This document shows positions 27,241 through 42,098 of a stretch of 64,000 bases of DNA, in pieces. Every line of letters begins with the position of its first letter. Positions within the stretch are counted from its first letter, which is position 1. The DNA comes from Acanthacorydalis orientalis. Taxonomy: Eukaryota > Arthropoda > Insecta > Megaloptera > Corydalidae. The stretch is from contig CM068314.1 in the NCBI GenBank assembly GCA_034766995.1, positions 16,161,701 through 16,225,700 of the forward strand. The letters run 5' to 3'. The notes below the pieces were generated by a model. The model made no database searches. It worked only from the letters and a program-made list of their open reading frames with translations, and was not told the DNA's origin. A program made the position numbers and the translations under genes.

Positions 27241-28322
27241 CAAGGATGTTTTGATTTTTATTAGCTCTCGTTTCCTTTCGAGCGAACTAATTTTTTATTA
27301 TTGGAATATCACGATATTACTTATCAATATTTCATTTTTATTACGTTTTTTTCCGTACACTCGAGTTTGTTTATAACATCCGAATATAATGACTCTAAAG
27401 TTAAGTTCGCAATTTCAACATACATATCTTATACACACACACACACAAAATGCGTGTAAACAAAGAGACGAAGAGAAAGCCCTATGAAAGATAAATAATA
27501 ATATAAAACAATATAAGTTTTATTAAATAAAATATTATTTAGTTATCGATTTTTTTCTTATACTTCTACCTTGCATTTTATCATCGTAGACATAATGTTT
27601 AAAAAATATAGAAAATGGAGTATTTATTAACTTTTACACAAAAAATAATTTAATTTATAAATTCGTAAAAAACCTAAACAAGATTAAGCATTGTATCACT
27701 TTCTTTTCATAATATTCACTTTTTTAACAGTATTAAGAAATAAATATTCCCAAATGTCTGCTTCGTTGTTATATTCGAAAATTTTTGAACATAATCAACA
27801 ATTTTAAGTAATAAACGCATATATAAATGTAATATTTAATCAAAAAGATTATAATTACGTTCATGTGTAGAAATATTTTTGATGATTCTTAAAAAGGTAA
27901 TTTATCTGCTATCATTTTCAGAAACTATTATTTACATTATTACTTAATCTACAGTTCATGTGTTATTTTCTTAAATTATCTGCATTTTTTGATATAAAAT
28001 TCATATTTTAACTCTTTGAATTCTACTGGTTGAAAACTCGACTTAATATAAAAGTTAATTATCAGAAAAATTAATTATCATATAAAAGGTTATTTATCAG
28101 ATTTACCAGAAAATGTGTAAAGTAGTCAATGCTGCATTATAAAATTTATGAATTCTTTTTTTAAATTGTCGACAAAATTACATGAGAATTTTCTGCTGAA
28201 AGGGCGAGGAATGCGAGATCCTATCGATTAAATATATATTATATCTTAGTCATTTTCTATCGTTGTTTATGTCAATTATTATTAGGTTCTATCTTCTTCA
28301 ATTTTTTAAATTATGTAAATAT

Positions 28323-28361
<39 letters not shown>

Positions 28362-28378
28362 GTGTGTGTGTGTGTGTG
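28323..28378. repeat. (TA)n(TG)n compound microsatellite
   Basis: AT block, TTT break, AT block, then nine TG units. Confidence 0.95.
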
Positions 28379-29929
28379 AAAAATATCAATGAAAAATAAA
28401 TAAAAAATGACAAAATCATTTCTAACTTTGTAAAATTTAAAATTTAATTAAATAGAACTAAACGTGTTATTAAATTTCAACAAACAACCTTTTCACAACA
28501 TGGTAACATTCAAAATATTGTCAATATCAGGTTTTTGTTACAAAATGTTTTATACGAAATAAATACTGTCAATCAATAAAGTTTTAATTACCTTTTTCAT
28601 ATTAAAAAAAAATGTTCAATTTATAATAGATAGTTAAAAAATTGACGATATCGACGTTATATATAGTAAGTAGTAAACTATTAATAAAGCATTAAATTTT
28701 AATTAGAATTGCAAATATTTCTAAAAATCTAAAACTACAGTGTAATTAGCATATATGAAAATATAACATAAGGATACTTTGAGACAGTAATTAGTTACTG
28801 TTTGAAATGAATTTTAAATAGATTAATGTGATATTAACTAGATCGAAATGCACAAGTATTATGTATGGTTGAACATACGAACGATATTCTGTACACATAT
28901 ACACATATTTCCTATGACTTTGACACAAAGTGTTTCGGAACACGATACGACAGGATATCAAACAGTAATTATACATTTGTGTTTGATAGTCGATGTTAGT
29001 GTTATGTTACTAGTGAATTTATTTTACACTTCGAAATGATTCATGTTTGTTGATTTATGTTTAATTAATGTAGGTTGTTAAATCATGCCTTAAATAACAT
29101 TTGAGTAACTATAGTTACCTTAGTCTTAGATAATTAATTCTATTTTTTTAATCAATACAATTGTGTATTTTTACTAAATTGCCCAGAAGTTTTTTTCAAT
29201 TTCTTTAATATATAATTGATTTTTAAAAATGTTAATCATAAAATAGTGAAATATTAGACAAAGGACACATTTTATAGACTTCATGTTTGCATCTTTTTCA
29301 TATTTCTTAACGTGTGTACTATTCCTAGTAATATATAAACATACTTATTTTGAGTAGAATAGAAATATACGATAAAATCGATTAACTGTAACTATATAAC
29401 GATGTAATAACATATAATTTTTATCTTAATCATTAAATTCTTGATATATATAATTAGTCTGAAAATATGATTATTTATTTAAATCCTTGTATATTCAAAA
29501 CTTGTCATATTTTTCTATAATTATAAAAGTTTATATCCATATGCGGAATAAAATGAGATAACTAATTAACGCGGACACTTCAATGCGATGATCAAAACAC
29601 ATGACTATATAACACTTAATAATAATTCTACTTGCTACCAAATCTGAAACTGAAAACCGACATGATTTGCATGTACAAATGCAGTACGTGTTTCTCTTAC
29701 ATGTCTGCACTAGTAATGAAACAGGATTATACGAACGTCTGTAAGCTTAGTGTATATCAAATATGACTTGCTATCTACTATATATGATACATGTATTAAT
29801 ACCTGAATTCTGATGGATTCTCATGATATTGCAGATATATATATATATATATATATAATTATTTTTAATGTTATTATTAGATTCATATAATTCTACATTG
29901 TTTTTCTATTTCTACTTTCCTGTTTAATT

Positions 29930-30040
29930 TTTAATAATTGTGACACTTGAAGTCCTTCATTATCTCGATTATATCCAAAGCTTGATCTTTCTCTATGATT
30001 CTTCTATTCCATTTATCCTTTTAGTATTGTTTTATCAACC

Positions 30041-30091
<51 letters not shown>

Positions 30092-30545
30092 ATCAAATGT
30101 CTCTTTTTTTCTTCAGGTTATCCCGTAAAATTCTGCATTCTGTCACTTTCATAAACACATTCTTCGTCATTCAATTTATCCATCATACTTTCTCTTTTCG
30201 GTAACATCAAATCTTAAAAACTTTCAATCTTCTCTTTTCAACATTCCTAATTATTTAATTATCACTCCCATGCAAGACTATATACCAGACTGTTTTAATT
30301 TCTCTTTTTCTTACTTCTAAACTAAGTTTAGAGTTATTATAAGTAAACAACTTCCTCTTTTCATTAAAAACATTCATTGATTGATTAATAAGATCGTAAT
30401 TTCTTTAACACTCCTACTATCACTGCTGATCTTGCTCCCTAAATAGATAAATATCTTAACTTCTTTAAGGAATTGTTTACTTAGTTTCACATTCGTTCAC
30501 TCTCGTTGTGACCGCGTGAAACTAATATTTAAGTGTTTCCCTTGT
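29930..30545 (-). pseudogene. Decayed LINE reverse transcriptase, C-terminal fragment
   Basis: Read on the minus strand, with frameshifts and stops, the pieces follow the order of a non-LTR retrotransposon reverse transcriptase tail: VKIFIYLGSKISSDSRSVKE (the FKYLGS region), KTVWYIVLHGSDN (the thumb motif usually KTVWS-LYG-ETW), then EKRRLKVF and RMQNF pieces, and finally GLIKTILKG. An AT microsatellite of about 47 bp interrupts it at 30043-30089. The 5' end of the element is absent, as is usual after truncated target-primed insertion. It is not functional. The clade cannot be set from this fragment. Confidence 0.6.
30043..30089. repeat. (AT)n microsatellite inside the LINE relic
   Basis: 47 bp tract splitting the reverse-transcriptase fragment. 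Confidence 0.95.
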
Positions 30546-30581
30546 TTATTTTCCTTTTATACTAGTTATTTACGATTTTTT

Positions 30582-30584
<3 letters not shown>

Positions 30585-30641
<57 letters not shown>
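30585..30641. repeat. (TA)n microsatellite
   Basis: 57 bp pure tract, next to a solo mariner end. Confidence 0.95.
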
Positions 30642-30646
<5 letters not shown>

Positions 30647-30654
30647 GTCGTTAG

Positions 30655-30687
30655 TATTAGATTGGTGCAAAAATAATTGCGGGTTTT
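30655..30687 (-). mobile_element. Solo mariner-like terminal repeat
   Basis: The complement reads as the same terminal sequence found near 1.57 and 11.64 kb (GCAATTATTTTTGCACCAA), with only about two differences from the latter over 32 bp. It directly follows an AT microsatellite. No opposite end was found. Confidence 0.5.
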
Positions 30688-32802
30688 ATCAATATAACTT
30701 ATTGCTGATTTTTCAAATTATAAATTAAGTAAAAAGTTTCTCTTTTTTATTTTTTAACGGTATATTTTTTTCCAATATGAAAAAAATGTTTTTATATAAA
30801 TTGGATCTTATTTATACTTTTTATTTAATTCTTCGTTTATAATATGAAATATACGAGAGATATAAAAACATCATTCCGTTATAATATTTATTTCGTCTGT
30901 ACGTAAACAAAAAAATTAATATGAAATAACATGAAGATACGACAGTTTTCATAAAAGCAATGAAACGTTCCTTTGTAAAAAATATTATGTATCAGTTAAC
31001 CCACTGGCACAACTCTATATTGTTTAGTAATAACTCGAACGAGAAAATTCATAATTTTTTATATGTTTATAACTCTTTGTGTAAAGCAAATACTAATGAC
31101 AATAGGCAATTTCTTCGATACGCGTCTTATTTTTGTGGCTCAATAAAACAACTTTTATGTTACATTATGAATGAGGTTTTCGTTATAAAAAGAATCGCAA
31201 GAAGGTTATAGCTTCTAGTGAATAAGAAAACCGTACATTTTCCCGTTTACCTTAGCTTTACTTTACTTTCATCAGGTCGCATACGAAAGAGATTTTCTAG
31301 CAATCTAAATGTTGCATTCATTTCACAGACTGATATATCTGAGAAATACGAAAGACATTCTAACTGAGGATATTCTGTATATATTTTCTACGATAGCAAA
31401 TTACAGCTGAAAAATAAATTTCTACGTTTATACCCGATTTATAATAAAAATGATTGATGTGATCGTTTATATCGGTTTTCTACTTTCTCTGTTCATTTTT
31501 TCCTAATAAACATTATAGATGAGGCTGTATATATTTACAAGACGTTTTTGTATAATGATTGTAATATTTAATTTTGATTAAATTTTAAAAAGTGAACTAA
31601 TTTATTTCATTTTCAATGACAATTAAATTCTTCCCTCTTACATACTTATATTATTATATCATTTAATATTTAAATAGGCAATAAAATATTTTATCTAAAT
31701 AATTTATTTTTTATTCAAATTATTGGAACATTTTTTTTCGTTTTGCAATATAAATTATTAAAAATGTCCACAAAAATATGAATTTTATTATTGATTATAT
31801 TTTATGAATAGTTACCACTTTTTTGTAAAGAAATGTAAAATTATTGGTTAAAGTAGAGGTTTTTATATACTTACAAATATTTTGAATATAAAATGAATAC
31901 TTTTTTTGTTAATATTATTTTTAATTATAATATTTATTGAATTCGTTATAGATATAATTTTACAAATTGAAATTAAATATTTATTCTTAATTAAAATTGC
32001 TTGTAGTCGTTGTAAAGATTTGAAATCGATTTGAAATTAAACGACCGCGAGGTTTAATCTAGTCAATATTTGTAGTGAATGACACTTGAACGCTATTTTG
32101 AATTTTAAATACATTGTCTTACTGTTGAAAGGATAAAAAGGGTATCCGTATAACGAAACGTATAAGATCATTGATTTTTTCCTCTCGAATTCATTAAGCC
32201 TGGAAACTTTTAATTATGTTAAAGTAACGAAAAAAATTCAGTGTTAAAATCGTTATTTTAAGTTATTTAAGAAAAAAAAATAATAAAGAAGATTGAATAT
32301 TTCCTAATGAATTTGTGTTCCCTCGAAGTTTTGCTTATCTATGTATAATACATTATGGTGGGGACGAAAATGAACTTTAAAATTTTTCTGGCCGAACAGA
32401 CTTCCAAATATTTCATCTAGTTGGATGATGTTTCTCTCTCGTATATTTATATACACCTCTCTCTTGTGAATTTTGTCAGAACATTGTAGAAACTAAAAAG
32501 TAATATTCATTAGTACTTTTTTTTTCTCTGCGGAGTAGTCTGGTCTTTTGAAGAGCTTTTCAAGTCCGACTACATTTCATGATTTTTTTCTTCATAATGA
32601 GGTTTCCCTTTTATGCTTAACACAATCCAACATTTTTATTATTTTTTGTGTATTCATTCACCGAACAAATTGCTCTGTTTTTATGCATATTTTGTTTGTT
32701 TTGCAAATTGAACAAATTTTATAAAAGGCTTTGAAAATTTTATTCAATTTAATGCTAACAATGTTTGTTGTTTATTTAATTACGTTGTATTTTATATAAT
32801 TA

Positions 32803-32804
<2 letters not shown>

Positions 32805-32860
<56 letters not shown>

Positions 32861-32876
32861 CACATACATATATATC

Positions 32877-32913
<37 letters not shown>

Positions 32914-32921
32914 ATATATAC
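32805..32921. repeat. Long compound (TA)n microsatellite
   Basis: Three AT blocks with TTTACACATAC and TCT breaks. Confidence 0.95.
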
Positions 32922-33886
32922 AAAAAACTTCTGTGTACTTCTAAATGTACATATAAACATAAAAAAATATTTTCATTGTACGTTTAAGATATATATATAT
33001 ATATATATATACTTTATAAAAAATAATTAAAAAAATATACAGAAAGAAATATAAAAAGAATCATAAAAGTAATGTTGTGAAAATTATTTATTTCAGGATT
33101 AAACTTTGTATAAATGTTTTTCTACGTTATATTTTCTTTTACTCGCACTATTTTCACAATTAGTTTATAATTTAACAAATATTTATTTTTATCTTAGTGG
33201 CTATTAAAAGTATAAAAAATGTTCTTTAAAACCTAAACTTTCTACATATTTTATTTTACAACAAATTTTAATTTGTTGCGAAATATGTATACAGAAGGAA
33301 TTTACATGTAATATATGGAAGGAATGGGAAGTTTTGCGATCAAATTTTGTCCTCTTATGGACTTATTTGGTGAGTTTGAAATAATTTTGATTGATAAAGA
33401 ACGAACTATAGCTTTTCCAATAAAGTTAGTCGCCACAAATGATTGATTAAAAGAACAAATACCAGCTTTATTCACTAACAGAATGAAGAAGTTTACTGTA
33501 TGTTAGCAAAAATATATTGATCATGGTGATGATTACATTGAAATGAAATATATAATTTGAAAATCTATTTTCTAATCTTTTTCCTTTCTTATTTCTTCTT
33601 ATTATCTTGGACTATTTCACAATTATGAGCGTCTGTACAAAACTTTTTAGTTTCTATTCGTGAATATAATAATAATTTGATATAAACTATAAAGTATTAT
33701 ACAACATTACAAAATTAAATATAATTAACATTAATATACTAAATGATTGGTAATGTTTTATATTAAATTACAGATAATAATTTCATAATTTAATCTCATT
33801 TTAACCTTTTTAAATATTTTAATTAGAGAAATTAAGTTGAATTCCATGAAAATTATAAATTTTTTGGATATTTTTTTTAGTTTATA

Positions 33887-33891
<5 letters not shown>

Positions 33892-33941
<50 letters not shown>
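33892..33941. repeat. (AT)n microsatellite
   Basis: 50 bp, abutting the GC-rich hairpin repeat on its left. Confidence 0.95.
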
Positions 33942-33943
<2 letters not shown>

Positions 33944-33999
33944 GGCGCTAATGACCTCCGTTGTCGATGCGCCCTTAACCCCCAATAACTAACTAACTA

Positions 34000-34003
<4 letters not shown>
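33941..34003. repeat. GC-rich hairpin repeat between two AT microsatellites
   Basis: GGGCGC at 33943 can pair with GCGCCC at about 33969, enclosing CTAATGACCTCCGTTGTC-like loop sequence; a (TAAC)n run follows. Its complement resembles part of 45768-45825 (TTTAGGAC...GAGGTCATTAG), so it seems to belong to a dispersed family. Confidence 0.5.
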
Positions 34004-34032
<29 letters not shown>

Positions 34033-34064
34033 CCATATTGGATATATATATATATATATATATA
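34004..34064. repeat. (AT)n microsatellite with inverted flanks
   Basis: Two AT blocks around CCATATTGG; TCCAATAT recurs at 34072, so the right block is enclosed by short inverted repeats. Confidence 0.9.
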
Positions 34065-37000
34065 CAAATATCCAATATATCTGTAGATCAAGTACGTTTG
34101 TTTATGAGGAAAAACGTAGTCAGTTGGAATTACTTGTTTCGTGTTTCCACTACTCAAACATATAAAATTCATTATGGCCCTGAAATATATTTTTATGAAA
34201 CCAGAAATTCCTTTTTACTGCGTGAAGTTAGAAAATAAAAATGATATCCACAATAAAAACAGCGCAGAAATAAACAAGATTTTATACAAATAATTCAAAA
34301 AAGTTATAAAAAGTATAAGAAATGTCAACAAAACGTAACATTGCGTAAAAATATGTGTTAAATCATAAAAAAAACAACATACTGTGTTTCTATTGAAACG
34401 GATAAATATTAACATTCAATCTTAAAAAATAACATATAGACAATTTAATGAACGTATATAATACAATAAATGCGTGCCAACGGAATATTTAACATTATTG
34501 TATTAATTTACAGAAATTTTCTGTGGCTGAATAAAATATTCTATGATATAAACAATTTTGTATACCAAAATAATATTCAACAATTTAACAAACGTATCAT
34601 ATTAACACATGGAAGTGTCAGTTTGATATAACCAGCAATCTTCAACACATCCAGAAGTTCATTATTCAAACTGATTTATATTTGTTGTCATAATTCACTT
34701 ACACTCCTTTGAAAGTAGATTCTGTATATATTTCATTCATATTTTTATTATAAAAAATATGTATATCTATTCTTTTTTTCTGTAAAATATGTTCACAGAA
34801 TATTTGTGACTAGAGAATCAATGTTTTCAAACCTGTCACCTTGAATATGTTGAAATTATATACAATATGTTCTAGAGTTTTATTTATATGAATGATACAC
34901 TTTTGAAATATTATTAATATGCAGTATTATTAATTTAAAAAAAATATTAATAATATATTTTCACATTGATTGTACTGTAAAAATCTGTTACATTAAAAAA
35001 TAAACAATAGAACTTAAATTATTTTATAAATTATGAACAAAAATATGTTTCTGGCAAAACACGTCTTGATGATTTAAAAACTTTGTACCTCTCAATTTAA
35101 ATTACGGAATTCGTGTTTCAAAATGATTCATTTCAATTAAAAGAACATTAAAAAATGTACGTAGTTTTTCAGAGTGTAATAAACTCATAGTTATATGTTT
35201 ATTTTTTTAATATTAAAAGTTTAATAGAAAATCAATTCTATATTCTGATTTTATAAATTACTAAATTAAATACTTTAAAACAAAATTCATCACTGACCAA
35301 TCCAATTCATGTCATTTTTCGTACATTTTGAAATAAAGTAATTCATCAGTGTTTTTATATACATTTTTGTTCATTATTTATTTCGTAAAAACCTCTATAT
35401 TGATCCAATTCAAATCAAAGTACATACTATTTGTTTTATTCATCTATTAAAAAGTTATTTTAAATACTTGTTGATATTAAATGCGTTATTATTAATTATC
35501 AATTGTTTCTAATTGTGATATGCTGAAAAGAATTAAAATATAAATATGGTCACATTAAATTAAATCAATAAGGTTATTATTATTTTTACTTTAAAATGAA
35601 AATTATCTCAAATCAATTTTATAATTTTTTCATCTGTTGAAACGATTTTGACTCGACTTTCTCTGTGTTGAATCAAATCATTTAAATATTAATTCTTTGT
35701 AGTAAATTATTCAATATTTATTGTTAATTTTTTTCTTAAAACATTACTGTTAATCGCTATAGTCTACTTATTAGTAGACTATATATATTAGAATACACAG
35801 AAAATATATTTTATATTTTTTGTATCAATTTTTTTCAATATTTCATTTTTTCGATGCATACAATCGAAAATCATTTCTTTAAAAATGTTATTCGACATAT
35901 CTGGCTATATTTTATATATCAGTATTAATTTTCTATCTCATTTGCGTTCTTTAATCTTTAACCAACATAAAAAAAACTTTGAAAATGAATATTGAACAAA
36001 ACGAAAATGCTTGTTCATAATTCAAAGATATCTCAGAGTAATTAACTGGAAATTCATTATAATTTATGACCGCATTCGACATTAACCTATTATAAAAAGA
36101 ACGTGTAATAATGCATTTTCAGTTGGTAATAATAATAAATGTTATTTCAAGTAATATCAAACGCTCAGGAATGACTAATAAATTTACAAGAGTAAAACTG
36201 TTTATCACAAATTAATGTACGTTGAGTAAAATTAATATTTTCATAAAAATATTTATTTGTTGAAAGAATACCTTTTTAATTTATTTAAATTAAATTTGAT
36301 ATAAATTGAAAAAGAAATAAATTATAAAAACATGTTCTTTTATTATTTTTATTATGCTAAAAAATAAGTGTATAATAAAAATAAGCTTATGACGTCAGTT
36401 TTATACATCATTTCACAAATTCTTAATATTAGTAAATAATAATGTTTATGACTCCAATTCCATTACAGAACAGTTCATAATAATATTAAATTGAATACAC
36501 CTCTCTGCGCGTTCTTGTTGTAAACACATTTGCAATAATGTCAAGTATAATCATTAAAAGTACATTTACAAACACGAGTAAGATTCATATCACATTTTAA
36601 ATTAATTAGTTCATCTTTAAAGCGTAATAGATACCTCACGTAAAATTGAATTAACTGTGATGGTTTGTGTTGACGTTATCAGTTTTCGCCGCAACCATTA
36701 ACGACACTTTACAGTGCAGCTGTAAATCTATTCTGTTGTGCAACCAGGTATACTACAGCTAACAACATTCCACTTTCAATTAACAACATAAAGAAGTTGA
36801 CTTGAAAAGGAACAGCCATTACTTTATAAACGTCACGTCTTTATTATATACATTTTATAAAAAGATCTGTATATATTTTATATTAATAGATAAGGAAGCA
36901 TATGTCTTTTCATTTCTTTAATTTAATTACATAGTTTTTATTAAATAATAAGACTGTTATTGAAGATTGTTTGTTTTGTAGAGATTGTTTGTTTAACAGA

Positions 37001-37379
37001 ATGATTATATTTTATAATAAAATTATCGGAAAACACACACTTTCCATTTCACATACGTTGAAAATCTTTTCGGTACTTCACAATAAAAATTTATAGCGTC
37101 ATTATATGCACACCTTCCTATTTCAGGTAAATTTATTACTTATTTTAGTATCAAATTATATATGGAATTGAAAAATGCCCATTTAAAAAATATGCCGACA
37201 TAATATAATTTTTTCAATATTCATTTTTTATATTCAAATATGTTTCTGACTAATTATATTATAATATTATTTTTTTCAATTTCACGCAATAAATAAAACC
37301 GGTACAGTTTTTACTTTCACTTTATTATATAATGTACATAAAATCCAAAATCTGCACTCAATACAAAACTTGATTACTT

Positions 37380-37500
37380 ATTTCGTATCACCAACTTAAC
37401 GTCTTGTTCCTCGCAAGTAATCGCAAGGGCATTAGATGAGCCGCTATTTATTTTTATTGCGTTTTTTATTAAAGGTACGCGTACTTTTTATGTAAGTGTA
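37380..37500. promoter_or_regulatory. Candidate regulatory patch with MEF2/Hox-like sites
   Basis: CCGCTATTTATTTTTATTGC and then TTTTTTATTAAAGG contain a MEF2-like CTATTTATTT and TTTATTGC/TTTATTA words typical of posterior Hox or Caudal sites, in a GC-richer patch. Motif-level evidence only. Confidence 0.25.
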
Positions 37501-39508
37501 AATCATTTTTATGTGCTTTAAAGATAAAAATATATTCTAACTTGACATTCAATCGATTTTATTGCTCTCGAAATGTTATTTAAAATGAGTTTATATAAAA
37601 TTAAAGGAAGGTTATATTGTTTAAATTTTTGGTTCATAGAAATTTCGTTGTACACAACTTAAATTCCTTTATAAAAAAATAATTTATTATTTTTTTCAAT
37701 TTTATATTATAGAATATATTTTTTGCTTCATTATTGTGTTCTCTGTATATTAGAAAAGCACAAGCTAAAAGGCATGTTATTTATCTCTCTGTAAAAATTA
37801 AAATAATTGTGTTAAGTATAATTATTATTAAAAAAAAAAAAACACTAACGAAAGTATAATACTTAAGAAATGTTCTAACAAATGTCGGTCATTATTCTTG
37901 TATCATTTTCACTAGCTTCCTAAACAGTGCGAATTCTACATGAAATGCGTATGGATCAGTCTTCAGTGCTATTTAAAAAAATGTTTTTCTGGAGTTTAAT
38001 GCCTCTGACAGTTTTCTTGTCGAACGACGTAGATTACACTTAACAACATCACGCACAAATGCAACATTGTCAGGCGTGCAAACATCACTGTCGTTCTGTA
38101 AGAGGCGTGGTTTGTTAACTAATGCTTTCAAAGCATTTTTTCCAGTATTGAAAAAATATTGAGATCCTTAACTTACATTTGTTAACATTTTCAGCAGTTT
38201 TTTAAGTCTAGTTTAAATTCTTATAATATATATAAAGATACTTGAAAATGTAAACATTTTTCTATCTTGAGACCGAGTAAAACAATTCTAAAGTTCAGAA
38301 AAAATTATAAAAAATGTATTAATATTTTATAAATAAATTTTAAAAATAAAATGATCAAATATATAAAGTATGAGTAATTTAAAGTAAATATTAAAATAAT
38401 AAAAAGTAATTTTAAAATTACTGTAATGTTTTTACTTCAGTCGTCTATTAAAATAGTTTTAAATCTCCAAAAAGAGAATATAGTACGCATGTTTATTTAT
38501 TTCAGCAGAAAATAACTTTTTTTAAAAAAAATGTATAATAAATGAAAATAAATTTACAATTTGAAAAAATAACTAATTTAATACATAATCAAACAACATT
38601 AATTATTTTATATTTAAACGTTTCTTTTTTCAATTTACACTTTCAGAAAAATAATAAAAAAATTAAAGATAATCTATAAATATTATAAGTCTAATTTTAT
38701 TCAGTAAAACGTTACAAAGTAATCTATTCAATGAAATATATAATATTCAGTTATTTAAAGATTTTTTTTCATTAATTTTATTCCGCATATATTATTGACG
38801 TAAAACGCATTCGCAATTCAATTTATCAACCATTTAAATTCGAAATTATTTTCATTAAAAACAAATAATAAATAAGAAAATAATATTCTTATTAAAAATT
38901 GGTACAATAATAAAATATATAGTTTAATTAAAATATATATGAAAATCAATTCAAACAAATATATTCCGATTGTTATTTCAACATTTGTATAAATATAATT
39001 TAAAATAAAATGGAACACCTCAGGGTATTCTTTTTAAATAAAATCATTTTATCTACATTACATTTTTGAACGGATATGCGAACTCCCAATTGCACTGTGA
39101 ACTAGTTATATGCACTGTTTCACCTTTGGTTTATTCATCCGCAACTTGCTTCGGTACAGTATCTATCATTTAAAAAGACGAAAAAAAACTGTTATTTATC
39201 CTGAACACGTTAGTACTGTGTTCATGTAGTTTTTCAACACTCTCCATATAGTTTCGTCAATTTTTTTTAGTGGATTGAGTTATAAACTTTTATAACTAAA
39301 TTCCAACGGTATTGCAGCAACATTTCTCGCGCGAGGAATACTTCATTCTCAGATACGTAAAAAAGAACACTGTTTTAGTAGCCGCAATGGTGTGCTCATA
39401 AATATATAATATTCATGAGATTTAATGTTTCTTTTGTTATACGAGTAAAAGAACTTTGCAGTAACGTGATGTATAAAATCTTTTTTGTGCGTTTCACTGA
39501 CCAATATA

Positions 39509-39621
<113 letters not shown>

Positions 39622-40204
39622 TAAACTTGTAATAAAACCTGTGATTAAATTATGTACTCTTCATCATCTTTAATGATTTAAACAATATTAAATATAAATT
39701 ATCTGCATGATTTATTTTTGATTTATGGTTAAAATGTTTTATCAAAACGTATAAAAATATTTTTATACTTATATATTTTCCCACAACTTAAATTATTTAC
39801 AAGTGCATATATTATTAAAGAAGAAATAAATAAGAAAACATATCACTTTGTTATCAAATATAATCATACTTCATTGTTTACGACAATATAAACTTATAAT
39901 ACTACTCAGAATCATACAGTCAAGTTCAACGATCCTTTATAATCGGTTATCCAGCCATCATCCAAGCTCGTTGAGCAACATCCAATCATTCATTTAACAA
40001 ATTTAGAAATGTTGAAGTAAGTTCTGATTAAGTGCTTTTTGTTTTCTGACATAATACCTTCATATCATTAGTACTTAATATTTCTGTACGAAGATAAATG
40101 TACTCTTAGTCATTATTTACAACCGTTTTAATGTCAATACATTTAGGAACGTTTTGGAAATGTAAACGTGCGCATTTAATTTTTTTAAGTTGCAATTTGT
40201 CAGT

Positions 40205-40300
40205 TTACGCTTGACAGGTCTGTCAGGTGCTTGAACACTAGGCGACCAGTCAATCGTGTGTAAAATAGTGACTTAAACTCGTGTGCCTGACATCTTACAG
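40205..40300. promoter_or_regulatory. Candidate regulatory patch with paired TGACAG sites
   Basis: TGACAGGTCTGTCAGGTGC at about 40214 has TGACAG and its inverse CTGTCA overlapping a CAGGTG E-box. TGACAG is the TALE homeodomain (Homothorax-type) core. Motif evidence only. Confidence 0.25.
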
Positions 40301-40576
40301 CTGAAAAAAAATCAATACACGTACATGACGTATAGAAAAAGAACCAGAAATGAAAGTAACAGTTTCTGGGTCTTTCAGTTCAGCACCAGCGCGAAATAAC
40401 TTTATTTAAAAATATGTAGTTTTTAATTATTAATAAATTGGTTGTTCTCTACTTTTATTTGTAGACTTTGTATATTGGATAATATTTTTTTATATTACAT
40501 CAAGCCAATATCTTAATAATAAATGTAATTATAACTAATAACTATGACCGATATCATACGAAACTCAATTTAAGTT

Positions 40577-40617
<41 letters not shown>

Positions 40618-40757
40618 CCAAATGTAGCTTTAATAGAAAAGATCTTGTGTTCATTAAAACAAATTGTGCTTGCAAATGAAAAATCATGAATTCAATTTAT
40701 ATATTGCTACTATTTTGAAGAGATATTTTTCATCTTTCTCTGTTTATGTATTTATGT

Positions 40758-40760
<3 letters not shown>

Positions 40761-40806
<46 letters not shown>
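40761..40806. repeat. (TA)n microsatellite
   Basis: About 40 bp pure tract, one G at the right. Confidence 0.95.
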
Positions 40807-42032
40807 ATAAATTACCACAAAAGGAAACCAGATAATAATTAACTAACGATTTCAGATCACGTTCCAACACATCAAATATTAACCCGAAAATCTTCAGCAA
40901 ATGCTATCACAGTACCGATCTTAATAATAGATCCCTTGATACAAAATTCAGTTTGTGACTATCAGAGATGCGGTCAAGTGACCATCTAAGTAAGACGTTC
41001 TAGAACAATCCCAGCGCCGTAGTTCTCATAAAATGCACAATGGAATAGATGATTAATTGGATAATCTAATTTATAACTGTTTTGTTTACGCTTCTAATAG
41101 TGATAGTCTAGTAGCTTATTATACCTGTGTGTGCATCAGTGCAAATGTTTGTGGTGACCAATGACAAACATTTAACTTGTGTCACGGTTGACCCTTACAC
41201 CGAGTGTAATGCCATTCGGTGCTGAGGTTTTGTTTGGGGTGGCAACTTACTACTTGTGTATATCGAAACTAGTAGAGTAGTTATGTTTATAAATTAGATA
41301 ATAATGGTGTTAATAGATATATTGTCAACAAAACACGAACACACGCACATGTATACACACAGTAACAAATACGTACACTACAAATATATATCTGATCAGT
41401 TTTTTTTTAATAAGCTATATAAAATGAAGATTAATATTTAAATAACTATTGAATAAAATACATTATTCCTAAAGGGAAAATCGTAAATTATTTATCTTTA
41501 CACAATTAGCTTATATATTTTAATTACATATTATGCTTAACTGTACTGTTTTTGTTTTCATTTGTGCAGTTTTTGGTTGACTTTCGTTGAATTTTTTTGA
41601 GGTATTCTGTTAATATATATATATATATATATCTTCTTTTGAGTCATTTTCAATAAATTTAAATATACATAAAATTATTAGAAGATGGATTAAGAATCGA
41701 AACCAGTCATATCAGAATACATCAAGAATACTCCAAAATAATTCCTTTAAAAAAAATCGGGATCATAGATATAGAAACAAACTATTATAACTAATTATTA
41801 AATACATTATTTATTTATTATATTTAAAAATATTAATTTATCAACAGTTTTTCTAAACATATTAAATAAATACTCTTGATTTAATTAATATTTTCAAAAT
41901 AAATATTCGAGCAGAAATATTTATGAAGATTCGTAACTGAAAATTACTGATAAAATAAGTTATAAGAAAGTCTTATGCTTTCATACTGAAGTGTATCAAC
42001 AGTTTTAGAACAAAAACAATTTATCACACATT

Positions 42033-42038
<6 letters not shown>

Positions 42039-42093
<55 letters not shown>
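42039..42093. repeat. (TA)n microsatellite
   Basis: 55 bp, ends with GCACATATATACA. Confidence 0.95.
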
Positions 42094-42098
<5 letters not shown>

